A DNA stretch of 64,000 bases from Paenibacillus algicola (lineage in GTDB: Bacteria > Bacillota > Bacilli > Paenibacillales > Paenibacillaceae), in the NCBI RefSeq assembly GCF_005577435.1, contig NZ_CP040396.1, positions 2,546,501 to 2,610,500 on the forward strand, written 5' to 3'. The notes below the pieces were generated by a model. That model searched no databases and was not told where the DNA came from. It worked only from the letters and a program-made list of their open reading frames with translations. Positions 8,701 through 16,365 of this stretch are shown here, in pieces. Numbering within the stretch: the stretch's first letter is position 1; each line of letters starts with the position of its first letter. The translations under genes were made by a program, and so were the position numbers.

Positions 8701-9772
8701 GGGATTCCTTTCGGTCAGACAGCACAATCGTTATAGCGTCCACCGCCTCCGCTTCCTCCATGAGGAGCGGCAGCAGCGGCTCTTCCTCAATCAGCTGGGC
8801 GGATGACAGCAGAATCATGTAGGCCGGAATATTCATCGAGCGAGCGGCATAATCGCTGCCGCTTCGGCGGCGGCGATTGAGCTGCATGAAGAGCTCGTCG
8901 GCCAGCTGATGAGCGGTGCTGCGCCGATCTGCCAGATATCGTGCAGAGCGGTCATCATCCCAGCAGTGCGGGAACCATCTCATCCAGTCCCATTCATCCG
9001 CTTCCTTTTCCTCGTAAAAAGCCGCGAGCTTCACCTCATCCGGCGAATGGCGCACGGTCATCTGAGCGACAAGCACGCGCAAGGCATTCAGAGCATGCTC
9101 CCGCTGACCAACCACCCCGATCACCTTGGACTGATTCAGCGGCAGCGTAATTGAAGCATCTTCAACGACCGCAAAATCAGCTGCCAGGACTTCCGCCGCT
9201 TCAATAAGCGGATCTTTCTCGTATCCATCTGATCTGGGCGGCTTGATGTGGACGAAGAAAGGGACCTGACCCTTTCCGGCCCGCAGCTCCAGAAAATCAC
9301 TATCCTCCACAGATCTTTCCCAGAGCCTGCTGCTGCGGCTTTTGACGATCTGGCTGCATACCTCGGGATCACCATGAATCTCAAACATGGTTTCTACCTG
9401 TTCCCGCTGACGCTCCTTCAGCTCTTCCCGGTGCAGCTCCAGCTGGGCGCGATACATCCGGTCTCTTTCTTCAAGCCGCTTCCGATAAACCTTCTTATTG
9501 CTGAGATACATAAAGAAGGGCAGGGTATAGGACATGAGCATCATCGGAATCATGATCATCTGAAACATCATAAATCCGCCGCTGCCCATACGTCCTGACA
9601 TATTCATATAGACATAAAATGCGATCATCAATGCAGTCATAATGACGGGAATGATGATCGAAATCATAGAAAATGATGGCTTGCTAGGTTCTGTGGGAGG
9701 CCTGAATATTTCCATATCCTCTTGCTGAAGAGCGGGTTTAATCCGCGGAGATCTCTGATACAAGACGTTCAT
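5774..9772 (-). CDS. eccC: type VII secretion ATPase, EccC/EssC family
   Basis: About 1332 aa. The N terminus (YQRSPRIKP) resembles EccC rather than EssC, and the two FHA domains found at the start of EssC are missing. Two TM helices lie near 34-57 and 66-90. Three FtsK/SpoIIIE ATPase domains follow, with Walker A motifs GTTGSGKS (about 485-492), GMPGLGKT (about 826) and GSPMEGGKTS (about 1112). The first domain has a clear Walker B (VIIIDEF, about 592). The enzyme is the membrane motor that recognises and exports WXG100 substrates. ATG 9772 is preferred over 9793 because GAGGAGG lies at the right distance. Only 16 nt separate it from the next gene. Confidence 0.92.
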   Translation of the reverse strand: MNVLYQRSPRIKPALQQEDMEIFRPPTEPSKPSFSMISIIIPVIMTALMIAFYVYMNMSGRMGSGGFMMFQMIMIPMMLMSYTLPFFMYLSNKKVYRKRLEERDRMYRAQLELHREELKERQREQVETMFEIHGDPEVCSQIVKSRSSRLWERSVEDSDFLELRAGKGQVPFFVHIKPPRSDGYEKDPLIEAAEVLAADFAVVEDASITLPLNQSKVIGVVGQREHALNALRVLVAQMTVRHSPDEVKLAAFYEEKEADEWDWMRWFPHCWDDDRSARYLADRRSTAHQLADELFMQLNRRRRSGSDYAARSMNIPAYMILLSSAQLIEEEPLLPLLMEEAEAVDAITIVLSDRKESLPMQCQLILEAGKDRAVVTVKEDGKARQQGFDIDHVSRDQMEALARYMAPIRLKRSSASDIPSTLTLFEMMEIETIEELDLHRRWQQNRYPDSLPVAMGVRAGSKRINLNLHDKIERGGHGPHGLIAGTTGSGKSEVIQSIVASLAAEFHPHDLAFMLIDYKGGGMSNTFLHLPHVVGTITNLDNNLIERAKVSLKAELVRRQKLLNDAGNLQHIDEYYKLLRSGQGVPLPHLVIIIDEFAQLKKDQPEFMDELISIAAIGRTLGVHLILATQKPAGVVDDKIWSNSRFRICLRVQSEGDSRDMLKIPNAAWINKPGRGYFQVGSDEVFEEMQFAWSGAPYTVHQDDQDAAVQIRELRLNGKYEPMLAPSQASKVHQEEPMKQLQVFINQAAEAASAHGISRLPGPWLPPLPETLELEEVEALAAQEDQLASAGSLPLTASAGLVDDLTQQCQRPLLLNLEQGHWVIYGMPGLGKTTLIQTMLMSLAAQYQPDQWHGYIVDMGRTMRDFAGLPHIGAVMTTEDDDRIKRLFRFLARTAATRKEWMAEAGVKTASSYRRSMSSALPQLIVVIDGYLNFRNTYADENDMLEYLLREGGSLGITFIISANRISDIFEKVRSNISHALSFELADPSDYYYAVGRPTKAPSQLPPGRGLVKGQVPPLEFQSALPAPGRDEGERSAALRKQIQQLSHSWSGEKAPAILSLPEKIQLHELLDMDQPYSQAAHQASRQVTLGLTTDDLDPFNLSLEEGPHFIIGSPMEGGKTSFMLSWMLSMALHSSPEELELYTVDTRYGSQGLASLSQLPHVKGTASDEEELTALISKIYEAVQLRTKEEEHRPIVLMIDDADVLSKQLNDFTVKDQLSSIVRLGRDRNVHVIISGVPADFPTYGVDWFSDIKAAQAGFLFGTLDSNDLSFFRIPFSESNHSAGGLKLLPPGQGYYIKRKFSRIKGAVPFTEVWNPEKWVKEIRDRWHVVV

Positions 9773-9819
9773 GGGGCGCCTCCTCAATATCACATTATGT
9801 AAGCTGCTTCATTACATCC

Positions 9820-10131
9820 TCACGGTTCCTGGAACAAGCTTCTTCGTCCGTATACCGGGGCGGTTTCCAGCGTTGTTGAAAATGCCCGCTGCAGGCGGAT
9901 GTATGAGCCCTCCCGAAGGCCTGCCTCGACGAGGCTACTTCCTTCCTGAACCTGAAACCATAGTCCCTCCGGAAATTTGGCTTCCAATATATATTGTACG
10001 CCCGGCTCGGGCAGCTCCTGGAACAGCCGGAGTCCGAGCAGCTCGTTTAGACGATGGACGGTACAGCTGTCAGGTACATCTATATCAAAGGTCTCATCAC
10101 TTCTGCGTCCGCTGACTACCGTCAAAATCAT
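9820..10131 (-). CDS. yukD: YukD/EsaB-like ubiquitin-fold type VII secretion protein
   Basis: 103 aa with the beta-grasp pattern of YukD: an initial strand ILTVVSG, an acidic turn, DIDVPDSCTVHRLNELLG (strand plus first helix), and a C-terminal IRLQRAF strand. There is no terminal Gly-Gly, as expected for YukD proteins, which are not conjugated. In characterised systems EsaB/YukD is a cytosolic component required for secretion. It is the first gene of the operon, with 47 nt to the ATPase gene. ATG 10131 is chosen because AGAAGGGG lies upstream; the frame is open to 10155. Confidence 0.75.
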   Translation of the reverse strand: MILTVVSGRRSDETFDIDVPDSCTVHRLNELLGLRLFQELPEPGVQYILEAKFPEGLWFQVQEGSSLVEAGLREGSYIRLQRAFSTTLETAPVYGRRSLFQEP

Positions 10132-10167
10132 GCAGGAATGCCACCCCTTCTGCATTATATTTAATTG

Positions 10168-10211
10168 GTTACATTGTTGTAACTATATCATCAGTGAGTC
10201 TACCCTGTCAA
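10168..10211 (-). promoter_or_regulatory. T7SS operon promoter with overlapping 16-bp palindrome (candidate operator)
   Basis: On the minus strand TTGACA (10211-10206), an 18-nt spacer and TATAGT (10187-10182) form a near-consensus sigma-A promoter. It is overlapped at its downstream edge by GTTACATTGTTGTAAC (10168-10183), a perfect 6+4+6 inverted repeat covering the end of the -10 box and the likely start site. The position is typical of a repressor operator. The regulator is unknown. Confidence 0.65.
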
Positions 10212-10442
10212 TTTGTGTCATATTCCTTTCTCCCTATATGACCTCGAACACCCTAGTCCAAAAGCACCAGCGCAGATATTGAAACAGGGAAATCCAGTCC
10301 ATATTCATCCATTCACCCTTATTTTACTATATAAATCAATATAGATAGCAAAAAAATGCAATATTATTGAAATTCAGCTCCTTCCTTGTCAGCTCATTCA
10401 CAAAAATGTCACGGACAGCCATAGGTTGGTGATTAAATATCT
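10212..10442. other. intergenic region, no gene seen
   Basis: AT-rich spacer between the divergent T7SS operon and the small plus-strand gene. No ORF with a ribosome site and no stable hairpin was recognised. Confidence 0.5.
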
Positions 10443-10478
10443 CATTTTAAGGTTATTTTAAGTTTGGACGTTTATAAT
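10443..10478 (+). promoter_or_regulatory. promoter region with direct repeat TTTTAAG
   Basis: Two copies of TTTTAAG, 11 bp apart centre to centre (10445-10451 and 10456-10462), precede a perfect TATAAT (10473-10478). No good -35 box is present. A direct repeat with one-helical-turn spacing in place of the -35 box is the usual layout for an OmpR/PhoB-type activator. Confidence 0.4.
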
Positions 10479-10516
10479 GCAACTATCATGAAACTATATT
10501 TTCGTGAGGTGATCAC

Positions 10517-10756
10517 ATGAAAATGCTAATTATGTTCCAAAACAAACCGGTTCCTGTATATTTCACCACGGATAATAAGCAGCCGGTACAAAAAGTTCTA
10601 AAGCTGTTGACCAGCGCCCTGGACGATAAAATCAATAACGGGAAAAAGGCACTGAAAAAATGCCTCAACTCCCTGATCAGCATCGAGATCGAGGGCTCTG
10701 AGGCCATTCTTCACAGCAAAAGCGAAAATGATTCTCTTGCGCTATCTCTTTTCTAA
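10517..10756 (+). CDS. small hypothetical protein (79 aa)
   Basis: I do not recognise a family. 79 aa, basic in the middle (KINNGKKALKKCLNSL) and without a TM segment or signal peptide. It starts MKMLIMFQNKPVPVYF and ends in LALSLF. It is convincing as a gene because it has a GAGGTGATC ribosome site, an upstream TATAAT box, and a perfect terminator hairpin that begins inside its last codons. It is monocistronic and divergent from the T7SS operon. Confidence 0.7.
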   Translation: MKMLIMFQNKPVPVYFTTDNKQPVQKVLKLLTSALDDKINNGKKALKKCLNSLISIEIEGSEAILHSKSENDSLALSLF

Positions 10757-10772
10757 GAGATAGCCTTTTTTT
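10741..10772 (+). terminator. Rho-independent terminator
   Basis: A perfect 10-bp stem, GCTATCTCTT (10741-10750) with AAGAGATAGC (10755-10764), a 4-nt loop, then a run of seven T. It overlaps the stop codon of the 79-aa gene. Confidence 0.9.
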
Positions 10773-10802
10773 GTGTAGAAGAACCTGGCGGTCACCGCCG
10801 TG

Positions 10803-10940
10803 CTAGGCATGGCGGATCCGCTGCTCCTCCTCGGCTTGAGCTTTAAGAACACGAATCTGAAACAGCTTTAGTAGGTTGAAGGTTGTGTTAGCTTCCTGAC
10901 AGGTGCCCAATTTTCTTAAGATAAAACGATCAATGGACAT
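10803..10940 (-). CDS. small hypothetical ORF (45 aa)
   Basis: A 45-codon ORF starting MSIDRFILRKLG, with an AGGAG ribosome site 8 nt upstream of ATG 10940 and ending in AEEEQRIRHA. No family recognised, no TM segment, charged C terminus. It is convergent with the 79-aa gene. The only supports are the ribosome site and the intact frame. Confidence 0.4.
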   Translation of the reverse strand: MSIDRFILRKLGTCQEANTTFNLLKLFQIRVLKAQAEEEQRIRHA

Positions 10941-11321
10941 GCCTCTCACTCCTGACTTTTTCATTCATCATTCAAAGCGACATTAGGATCATCAACCGGG
11001 GGAGGAAGGGAAAATATTTCCTGACTGCGGGTATTTTTTATTTAACCGTACTTCCCGGCTCTTAAACGCTTGGAAACAGGACAAACCGGGCCCGAATGAG
11101 CAACAATCCGCAGTGAAAAATGCTTTATAGTGCTAACTTTATCCATATCTAGTGATGCAATTTGATTCCAGCTAATCCCAGTTCAATATATAGAAAGACA
11201 AAAAAATTTAAACTGCTTGAAATTTTTATAGGGATGCCGTTGGATTTCGGTCTCTTTTTGCGGTAGGATAAATAATACTGTTTCCACACATAGCTAACCA
11301 CATAAGGAGGCGCAGCCATAT
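10941..11321. other. intergenic region upstream of ypdA
   Basis: 380 bp without a convincing ORF. It holds the ribosome site AAGGAGG of ypdA at its right end. I see no clear promoter pair, riboswitch or terminator. Confidence 0.4.
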
Positions 11322-12305
11322 ATGCTAGACGTTTTAATTATCGGGGCAGGGCCCTGCGGCCTGTCTACGGCGATCGAATGTCAGAAGCGCGGACTGTCCG
11401 CAGAGCTTATTGACAAACATAATCTTGTGCATTCCATCTATCTATATCCGACGCATATGCAGTTTTTCAGCACCGCTGAAATGCTTGAGATTGGCGATGT
11501 GCCGTTCGCACTATCGAATGACAAGCCTTACCGCGATGAGGCATTGGCATATTATCGCCGAGTGGCCGAGCATTATCAGCTAGCGATCACCCCGTATGAA
11601 GAAGCTCTTTCTATCCAAAAGCAAGGCGACAGCTTTATCGTCAGCACCCGCAAGCGTAATGGCACCGAGGGGACCCGCACGGCCCGAAATGTCGTCATCT
11701 CTACGGGATACTTTGACCACCCGAATTATATAGGAATCCCCGGGGAGGACCTCGACAAGGTATCTCACTATTTTAGAGAGGCACACCCTTATGCCGGCAT
11801 GAACACGGTCATTATCGGAGGCAGCAACTCCGCCGTCGATGCCGCTATGGAGCTCGTCCGGGTCGGTGCCAAGGTCAGTGTCGTCTACCGCGGCAGTGAA
11901 ATTTCGCCGAATATCAAGCCTTGGGTACGCCCGTTATTTGAAGGCATGGTGCATAAGGGGAAAATCGCGCTTCATCTGGAATCCAGCGTAACAGACATCC
12001 AGGAGGCTCAGGTGACTATCTCTTCCCTGTCAGGAAAAGAGCAGATCATTGAGAATGACTTCGTGCTGGCACTAACCGGCTTTCGGCCGGATCGGCAGCT
12101 GCTTGCCTCCTCCGGAGTGAAACTCGACGAGGAAATGGAGAAGCCCCGGTTCAATCCCGATACGATGGAAACGACGGTACCGGGCTTGTTCGTGGCAGGC
12201 GTCATTGCTTCAGGTCGCAACGCGAATGAAGTATTCATTGAGACCGGACGATATCATGGCCGCCTCATCGCCGAGCACCTTGCTGGCCATCCCGCGGAAT
12301 CATGA
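11322..12305 (+). CDS. ypdA: YpdA family bacillithiol disulfide reductase-like flavoprotein
   Basis: 327 aa, a two-dinucleotide-binding-domain flavoprotein. The FAD Rossmann motif is LIIGAGPCGLSTA near residues 5-17, and the NADPH Rossmann motif is VIIGGSNSAVDAA near 162-174. The C-terminal FAD segment is TTVPGLFVAGVIASG. The region HMQFFSTAEMLEIG is typical of YpdA. In bacilli YpdA (Bdr) reduces oxidised bacillithiol using NADPH, without the CxxC active site of thioredoxin reductase, and none is seen here. Start ATG 11322 follows AAGGAGGCGC. It probably forms a short operon with the DUF441 gene. Confidence 0.9.
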   Translation: MLDVLIIGAGPCGLSTAIECQKRGLSAELIDKHNLVHSIYLYPTHMQFFSTAEMLEIGDVPFALSNDKPYRDEALAYYRRVAEHYQLAITPYEEALSIQKQGDSFIVSTRKRNGTEGTRTARNVVISTGYFDHPNYIGIPGEDLDKVSHYFREAHPYAGMNTVIIGGSNSAVDAAMELVRVGAKVSVVYRGSEISPNIKPWVRPLFEGMVHKGKIALHLESSVTDIQEAQVTISSLSGKEQIIENDFVLALTGFRPDRQLLASSGVKLDEEMEKPRFNPDTMETTVPGLFVAGVIASGRNANEVFIETGRYHGRLIAEHLAGHPAES

Positions 12306-12336
12306 GGCCTTGGCCAGGAGAGGAGCTTGAAGGTTC

Positions 12337-12780
12337 ATGGACATGACCGCTTTAATTTTGCTGGGACTGGCGGCGCTCGGGATTATGAGCAGCAATACCT
12401 CCATCACGATCGCTATGATTGTGCTGCTGCTGCTTCGGGTAAGCGGCCTGCAGCAGGCCTTTCCCTGGCTGGAGAAGCATGGCTTGACACTCGGAATCAT
12501 CATTCTCACGATTGGCGTCATGACTCCGTTAGCCAGCGGGAAGATCAGCCTGGACACCATCCTCCAATCCTTTCTGAGCTGGAAATCACTGCTTGCCATC
12601 GGCATTGGTATGCTCGTTGCTTATTTGGGCGGGCGCGGAGCCCATCTGATGGGGACGCAGCCCACGATTGTTGCCGGTCTTCTGATCGGTACCGTTCTGG
12701 GAGTTGCGCTGTTCCGCGGAGTTCCGGTAGGTCCTCTCATTGCGGCCGGCCTGCTATCGCTGTTTCTCGGTAAATCCTGA
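12337..12780 (+). CDS. DUF441 / UPF0756 family membrane protein
   Basis: 147 aa, hydrophobic throughout, with about four TM segments (residues 5-30, 50-68, 85-105 and 112-143) and little else. The pattern [14 protein letters not shown] and the C-terminal [20 protein letters not shown] identify the UPF0756 (YtwI/YeaL) family of unknown function. It lies 31 nt after ypdA. An alternative ATG at 12343 has better spacing from GAAGG. A strong terminator follows. Confidence 0.8.
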   Translation: MDMTALILLGLAALGIMSSNTSITIAMIVLLLLRVSGLQQAFPWLEKHGLTLGIIILTIGVMTPLASGKISLDTILQSFLSWKSLLAIGIGMLVAYLGGRGAHLMGTQPTIVAGLLIGTVLGVALFRGVPVGPLIAAGLLSLFLGKS

Positions 12781-12796
12781 ATCATACTGCATCACA

Positions 12797-12840
12797 AAAC
12801 AGCCTCCACCCTGCGATCATGTCTGCGGTGGAGGCTGTTT
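12797..12840. terminator. bidirectional terminator
   Basis: AAACAGCCTCCACC (12797-12810) pairs perfectly with GGTGGAGGCTGTTT (12827-12840). It separates the convergent DUF441 and ABC exporter genes and may serve both. Confidence 0.85.
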
Positions 12841-12858
12841 CGTATGAACAGGTTTACA

Positions 12859-14610
12859 TCAGCTTACAGTATCGAAATGCTGCACATTATATAATCGGGC
12901 ATAGCTGCCTTCGCGCTCCATGAGCTCGGAATGGGTACCCTGCTCTGTAATTTGACCGTTCTCCAGTACGACGATTTGATCGGCATGCGTAATGGTAGAC
13001 AGACGGTGAGCGACGATCAGCGTCGTTCTGTTACTGGACAGAGATTGCAGTGCCTGCTGGATCAGATGCTCGGATTCCAGGTCCAGCGCCGAGGTCGCTT
13101 CATCCAGCACCAGAATATCGGGATCCTTCAGAAACACCCGAGCGATCGCCAGCCGCTGCTTTTGTCCGCCGGACAGCTTGACGCCCCGCTCTCCCACCTC
13201 GGTGTCATACCCTAAAGGCAGGCTCATGATGAACTCATGGGCGTTTGCAGCCTGTGCAGCAGCCATGACAGACTCTTCATCGGCTTCCGGGTTCCCAAGC
13301 ATAATATTCTCCCGCACCGAGCCGCTGAACAGGAAATTATCCTGCAGCACCATCCCGATCGAGCTTCGAAGGCTTTCCAGGGATACCGTCCGAATATCCT
13401 GCCCGCTGACGAGCACCCTGCCTTCCTGTACATCATAAAATCTGGGAATGAGCCCGATGAGCGACGACTTCCCGCCTCCGCTCATTCCGACAAATGCAAC
13501 GGTTTGTCCCTGCTTAATGTGCAGGTTAATATCCTTCAGCACCCAGTCCGTGCCGGTGCTGTATTTAAAGCACACCCGGTCAAACTGGATATCTCCGGCT
13601 GTACGAAGCGTCTTCGCATGAGGCTGATCCACAATATCGTAAGGCTCGTCCATCAGCTCCTTGACCCGTTCCAGAGAAGCGGTAGCCTGTGTCAGCACGG
13701 TGGAGGAATTTATCAATCGGCGCAGCGGTGCATAGAGACGGTCCAAATAACCGAAGAACGCGACGAATGTACCGAGCGTCAGATCTCCCTGAATAACCCG
13801 GTATCCGCCATAGCCGATGACGAGGATCGGGGCGATGTCGGTTAACGTATTAATAATGGAGAAGGTAAGGGCGTTCATGCGCGTCTGCGCCATTGCTTTT
13901 TTCAGAAAATTGCCGTTGATGCCTTCGAACTTGCGCTGGTCATAACGCTCCAAAGTAAAGCTGCGAATGACCGAGATCCCCTGAATACGTTCATGCAGGT
14001 ACGCCTGGATGCCCGCGAGTGCCTGCGAGCGGTCTTTCGTCAGCTTTTTCAAGCGCTTGTAGAGCAGGTTTACTGCAATGGCATACAGTGGAAGCACGGC
14101 AATGGAGACGAGAGTCAGCACCGGGTTCATAAAGAACATCACGATTAACACGAACGTCAGTGTAAACATGTCCAGCCAGATGTTCATCATGCCGACCTCA
14201 ACCAGGTTCTTGGATTGCTCAACATCATTAATGAACCGGGAAATAGCCTCGCCGACCTTGGTATTCTGGTAATAACGCAGCGACAGCTTCTGCAAATGGG
14301 CATACAGTCGATTACGCATATCGAACAGGATGCGGCTTGTAATATACTGAGCAAAATACTGCCTTACATATTCAACGGGTCCCCGTACGACGATAAACAG
14401 CACGAGTGTACCTGCCAGGATGAGCATAAGCTGCTCTATCTTTTGCTGCGGCGTCATATCAGAATTGGTGAGCAGGTCATCCACCACATACTTCATGATG
14501 AGGGGAAGCAGAAGCGGAATCGTAAATTTGATCATGCCAATGAACAAAGTAAATACAATCCACTTGATATAAGGCTTTACAAAGGGATAATAAATTTTCC
14601 AGGCTTTCAA
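12859..14610 (-). CDS. ABC transporter, fused permease/ATP-binding (multidrug/lipid exporter type)
   Basis: About 583 aa half-transporter. Six TM helices (about 1-320) are followed by a nucleotide-binding domain with Walker A GMSGGGKSS (about 374), signature LSGGQ (about 477), Walker B ILVLDEATSALD with the catalytic Glu, and the switch His in VAHRLSTI. All ATPase residues are intact, so it probably works as a homodimer, like BmrA or Sav1866. The frame is open to 14790, but that overlaps a divergent gene. The TTG at 14610 gives the usual N terminus (KAWKIYYPF) and follows AAAGGGG. Substrate unknown. Confidence 0.88.
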   Translation of the reverse strand: MKAWKIYYPFVKPYIKWIVFTLFIGMIKFTIPLLLPLIMKYVVDDLLTNSDMTPQQKIEQLMLILAGTLVLFIVVRGPVEYVRQYFAQYITSRILFDMRNRLYAHLQKLSLRYYQNTKVGEAISRFINDVEQSKNLVEVGMMNIWLDMFTLTFVLIVMFFMNPVLTLVSIAVLPLYAIAVNLLYKRLKKLTKDRSQALAGIQAYLHERIQGISVIRSFTLERYDQRKFEGINGNFLKKAMAQTRMNALTFSIINTLTDIAPILVIGYGGYRVIQGDLTLGTFVAFFGYLDRLYAPLRRLINSSTVLTQATASLERVKELMDEPYDIVDQPHAKTLRTAGDIQFDRVCFKYSTGTDWVLKDINLHIKQGQTVAFVGMSGGGKSSLIGLIPRFYDVQEGRVLVSGQDIRTVSLESLRSSIGMVLQDNFLFSGSVRENIMLGNPEADEESVMAAAQAANAHEFIMSLPLGYDTEVGERGVKLSGGQKQRLAIARVFLKDPDILVLDEATSALDLESEHLIQQALQSLSSNRTTLIVAHRLSTITHADQIVVLENGQITEQGTHSELMEREGSYARLYNVQHFDTVS

Positions 14611-14749
14611 ATGCTGTCGGCAGCCCCTTTCTGGTTGTGAATTCCGGTTGTACAGGTTGACATTTGGCGTCGTCAATGCTTTGATATTTTGGAAACGTAT
14701 TTCATAAAAAGCATGTTGGAAACGGCTTGTGCTTCGCAGGAGGATGAGA

Positions 14750-15259
14750 ATGAGCACGATATTTGTGACGGAAGCGGTGATGCTGGCCATTTACGGTCAG
14801 CTGTTGACCCCGCCCAGACCGGTAGAATATATCATACCCTATACCACCATTTTGGAGTTGTACGAGCTCAGCAGCAGCGATGAGCCTTTGATGCATACGC
14901 CTGCTGATGACCAGCATGTGCGCACCAAGATCAATGAACTGATTCATTATTTTGAGGAGCCCCTGAACAAGAAGAAAATAGACAAAGCGCTGCAGACGCC
15001 TTGGGCTAAGAGTCCATCCATCCCTGTCGGCGAAAGAACGGTCGTGATCGTCATGAATGCGATTGATCATGCACCCTACGGCGAATTGTTTGACCCGGTG
15101 GAAACCGAGCTGCTAGCCGCCGCTGCCCGGCTTTCTGTGCCGCTGCTTACCGATCAGTACGAGCTGATACAGCGCATGATCAGTGCCGAGGTGCCTGTAC
15201 AGGTATTTGATATTGACGATTTTGACTTTGCCCTGGATGACGATGCTGCTCAGGTGTAA
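14750..15259 (+). CDS. conserved hypothetical protein (169 aa)
   Basis: 169 aa, soluble, acidic C terminus (DIDDFDFALDDDAAQV). Starts MSTIFVTEAVMLAIYGQLL. I know of similar Paenibacillus proteins only as hypotheticals and assign no function. ATG 14750 has a perfect AGGAGG 6 nt upstream, which argues against the in-frame GTG at 14729. It is divergent from the ABC exporter and is followed by a terminator. Confidence 0.7.
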   Translation: MSTIFVTEAVMLAIYGQLLTPPRPVEYIIPYTTILELYELSSSDEPLMHTPADDQHVRTKINELIHYFEEPLNKKKIDKALQTPWAKSPSIPVGERTVVIVMNAIDHAPYGELFDPVETELLAAAARLSVPLLTDQYELIQRMISAEVPVQVFDIDDFDFALDDDAAQV

Positions 15260-15272
15260 GCGTTCAAGCACA

Positions 15273-15302
15273 TAAAAAATTCCCCTTGCGGGGATTTTTT
15301 TA
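15273..15302 (+). terminator. Rho-independent terminator
   Basis: A short hairpin, AAAAATTCCCC with GGGGATTTTT around a TTGC loop, then a T run, 14 nt after the stop of the 169-aa gene. Symmetric enough to act in both directions. Confidence 0.75.
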
Positions 15303-15311
15303 TGCCTTCAT

Positions 15312-15770
15312 TCAGCTTTCGTCAGGCTGCCCTAACAGCTTGTGCAAAATACGGGTGGTCAAGCCGTCTGTGACGGGCAGCGCATCCCCCGCGAAATATT
15401 TCATCGAGGTGTCGCTTTCCTCCGGCAGATCGATGACACTCTTAAGCCCGTGAGCAGCATAAACCCCGATGACGTAATATTCCTCGTCACCATTGACATG
15501 CTTCTTCACATAATCCCGTCCGGATAGCAGATCCAGCAGCTCCAGTTCCCCGGCATGATGTCCGCTCTCTTCCCACAGCTCCCGGGCCGCCGCTTCTTCC
15601 ATCGACTCTCCCGGCTTAATCCCGCCGATCGGCAAGCCCCACACATCACGCCCCGGCCTCTTCAGCAGCAACACCTCGCCAGCCTCATTCCTTGCCATGA
15701 CAGCTGCCTTGATCTTAAACACCACACTGCGGCCGATATATTGACGAATATCTCGGTTATACACGCTCAT
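15312..15770 (-). CDS. Nudix hydrolase
   Basis: 152 aa with an intact Nudix box, GGIKPGESMEEAAARELWEE followed by SG (about 46-67), matching GX5EX7REUXEEXGU. The enzyme should hydrolyse a nucleoside diphosphate derivative; the substrate cannot be read from sequence. ATG 15770 follows GGGGAGG; the in-frame ATG at 15797 lies within that leader. It is probably transcribed with the HesB-like gene 51 nt upstream. Confidence 0.85.
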   Translation of the reverse strand: MSVYNRDIRQYIGRSVVFKIKAAVMARNEAGEVLLLKRPGRDVWGLPIGGIKPGESMEEAAARELWEESGHHAGELELLDLLSGRDYVKKHVNGDEEYYVIGVYAAHGLKSVIDLPEESDTSMKYFAGDALPVTDGLTTRILHKLLGQPDES

Positions 15771-15821
15771 TACCCGGAACCTCCCCTGCCCCTTCAATGC
15801 GCGAATTGTAAGAGCAGCTCT

Positions 15822-16127
15822 CTAATGCCCCGCGCCTTCTTCTGTATACGTATACGAAATGTCCTCCTGTGATTCCTCATATTTGACCTCAAGGTCAAAG
15901 CCGCGGAGGTACCAAAGGTCCCGCTCTTCCATATAAAACGTAACATCATTCACTTTGGCGTCGATGCCCGAATGCTGCGGCTCCTCTATAGCCAGTCCCA
16001 ATGTAAAGCCGGGATGCAGCCCTCCGCTTGCACTATAACGCGGAAAGAATCGGACCTTGGCTCCGGCCTGCAGCTCCAGCTCTCGAATAAACCAGGAAGC
16101 GGCTTCTTGACTGACTTGGATCCTCAT
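15822..16127 (-). CDS. HesB/IscA-like (YneR-type) protein
   Basis: 101 aa with the HesB fold pattern (MRIQVSQEAASWFIREL, then VRFFPRYSASGGLHPGFTLGLAI). The conserved cysteines that hold Fe-S clusters in IscA and SufA are absent, as in the Bacillus YneR subgroup, so a cluster-carrier role is unlikely. ATG 16127 follows AAGGAGAG. The C terminus is Glu/Tyr-rich. Function unknown. Confidence 0.75.
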   Translation of the reverse strand: MRIQVSQEAASWFIRELELQAGAKVRFFPRYSASGGLHPGFTLGLAIEEPQHSGIDAKVNDVTFYMEERDLWYLRGFDLEVKYEESQEDISYTYTEEGAGH

Positions 16128-16277
16128 ATCTTTCACTCTCCTTGACCATCTCACCTGACATATATAATGTTTATCATAACGCATTCTATGTAGAGGTTAC
16201 AAATGTTTTTGGCGCCTTCAGGACATGCTGTGAACCCGCGAGGAGGCCTGACCCTGTCATGCGGCTAAAAAATAAGT

Positions 16278-16307
16278 TTGACATTCTGAAAGACATGGTG
16301 ATAAAAT
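16278..16307 (+). promoter_or_regulatory. promoter of the bmrCD-like operon
   Basis: TTGACA (16278-16283), an 18-nt spacer and TAAAAT (16302-16307), 58 nt upstream of the leader ORF. Confidence 0.65.
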
Positions 16308-16365
16308 TCAGACGAACCAAATGAATTCAAATAATTGTCAAATCTTAAAGAAAGGGGCGATCCAA

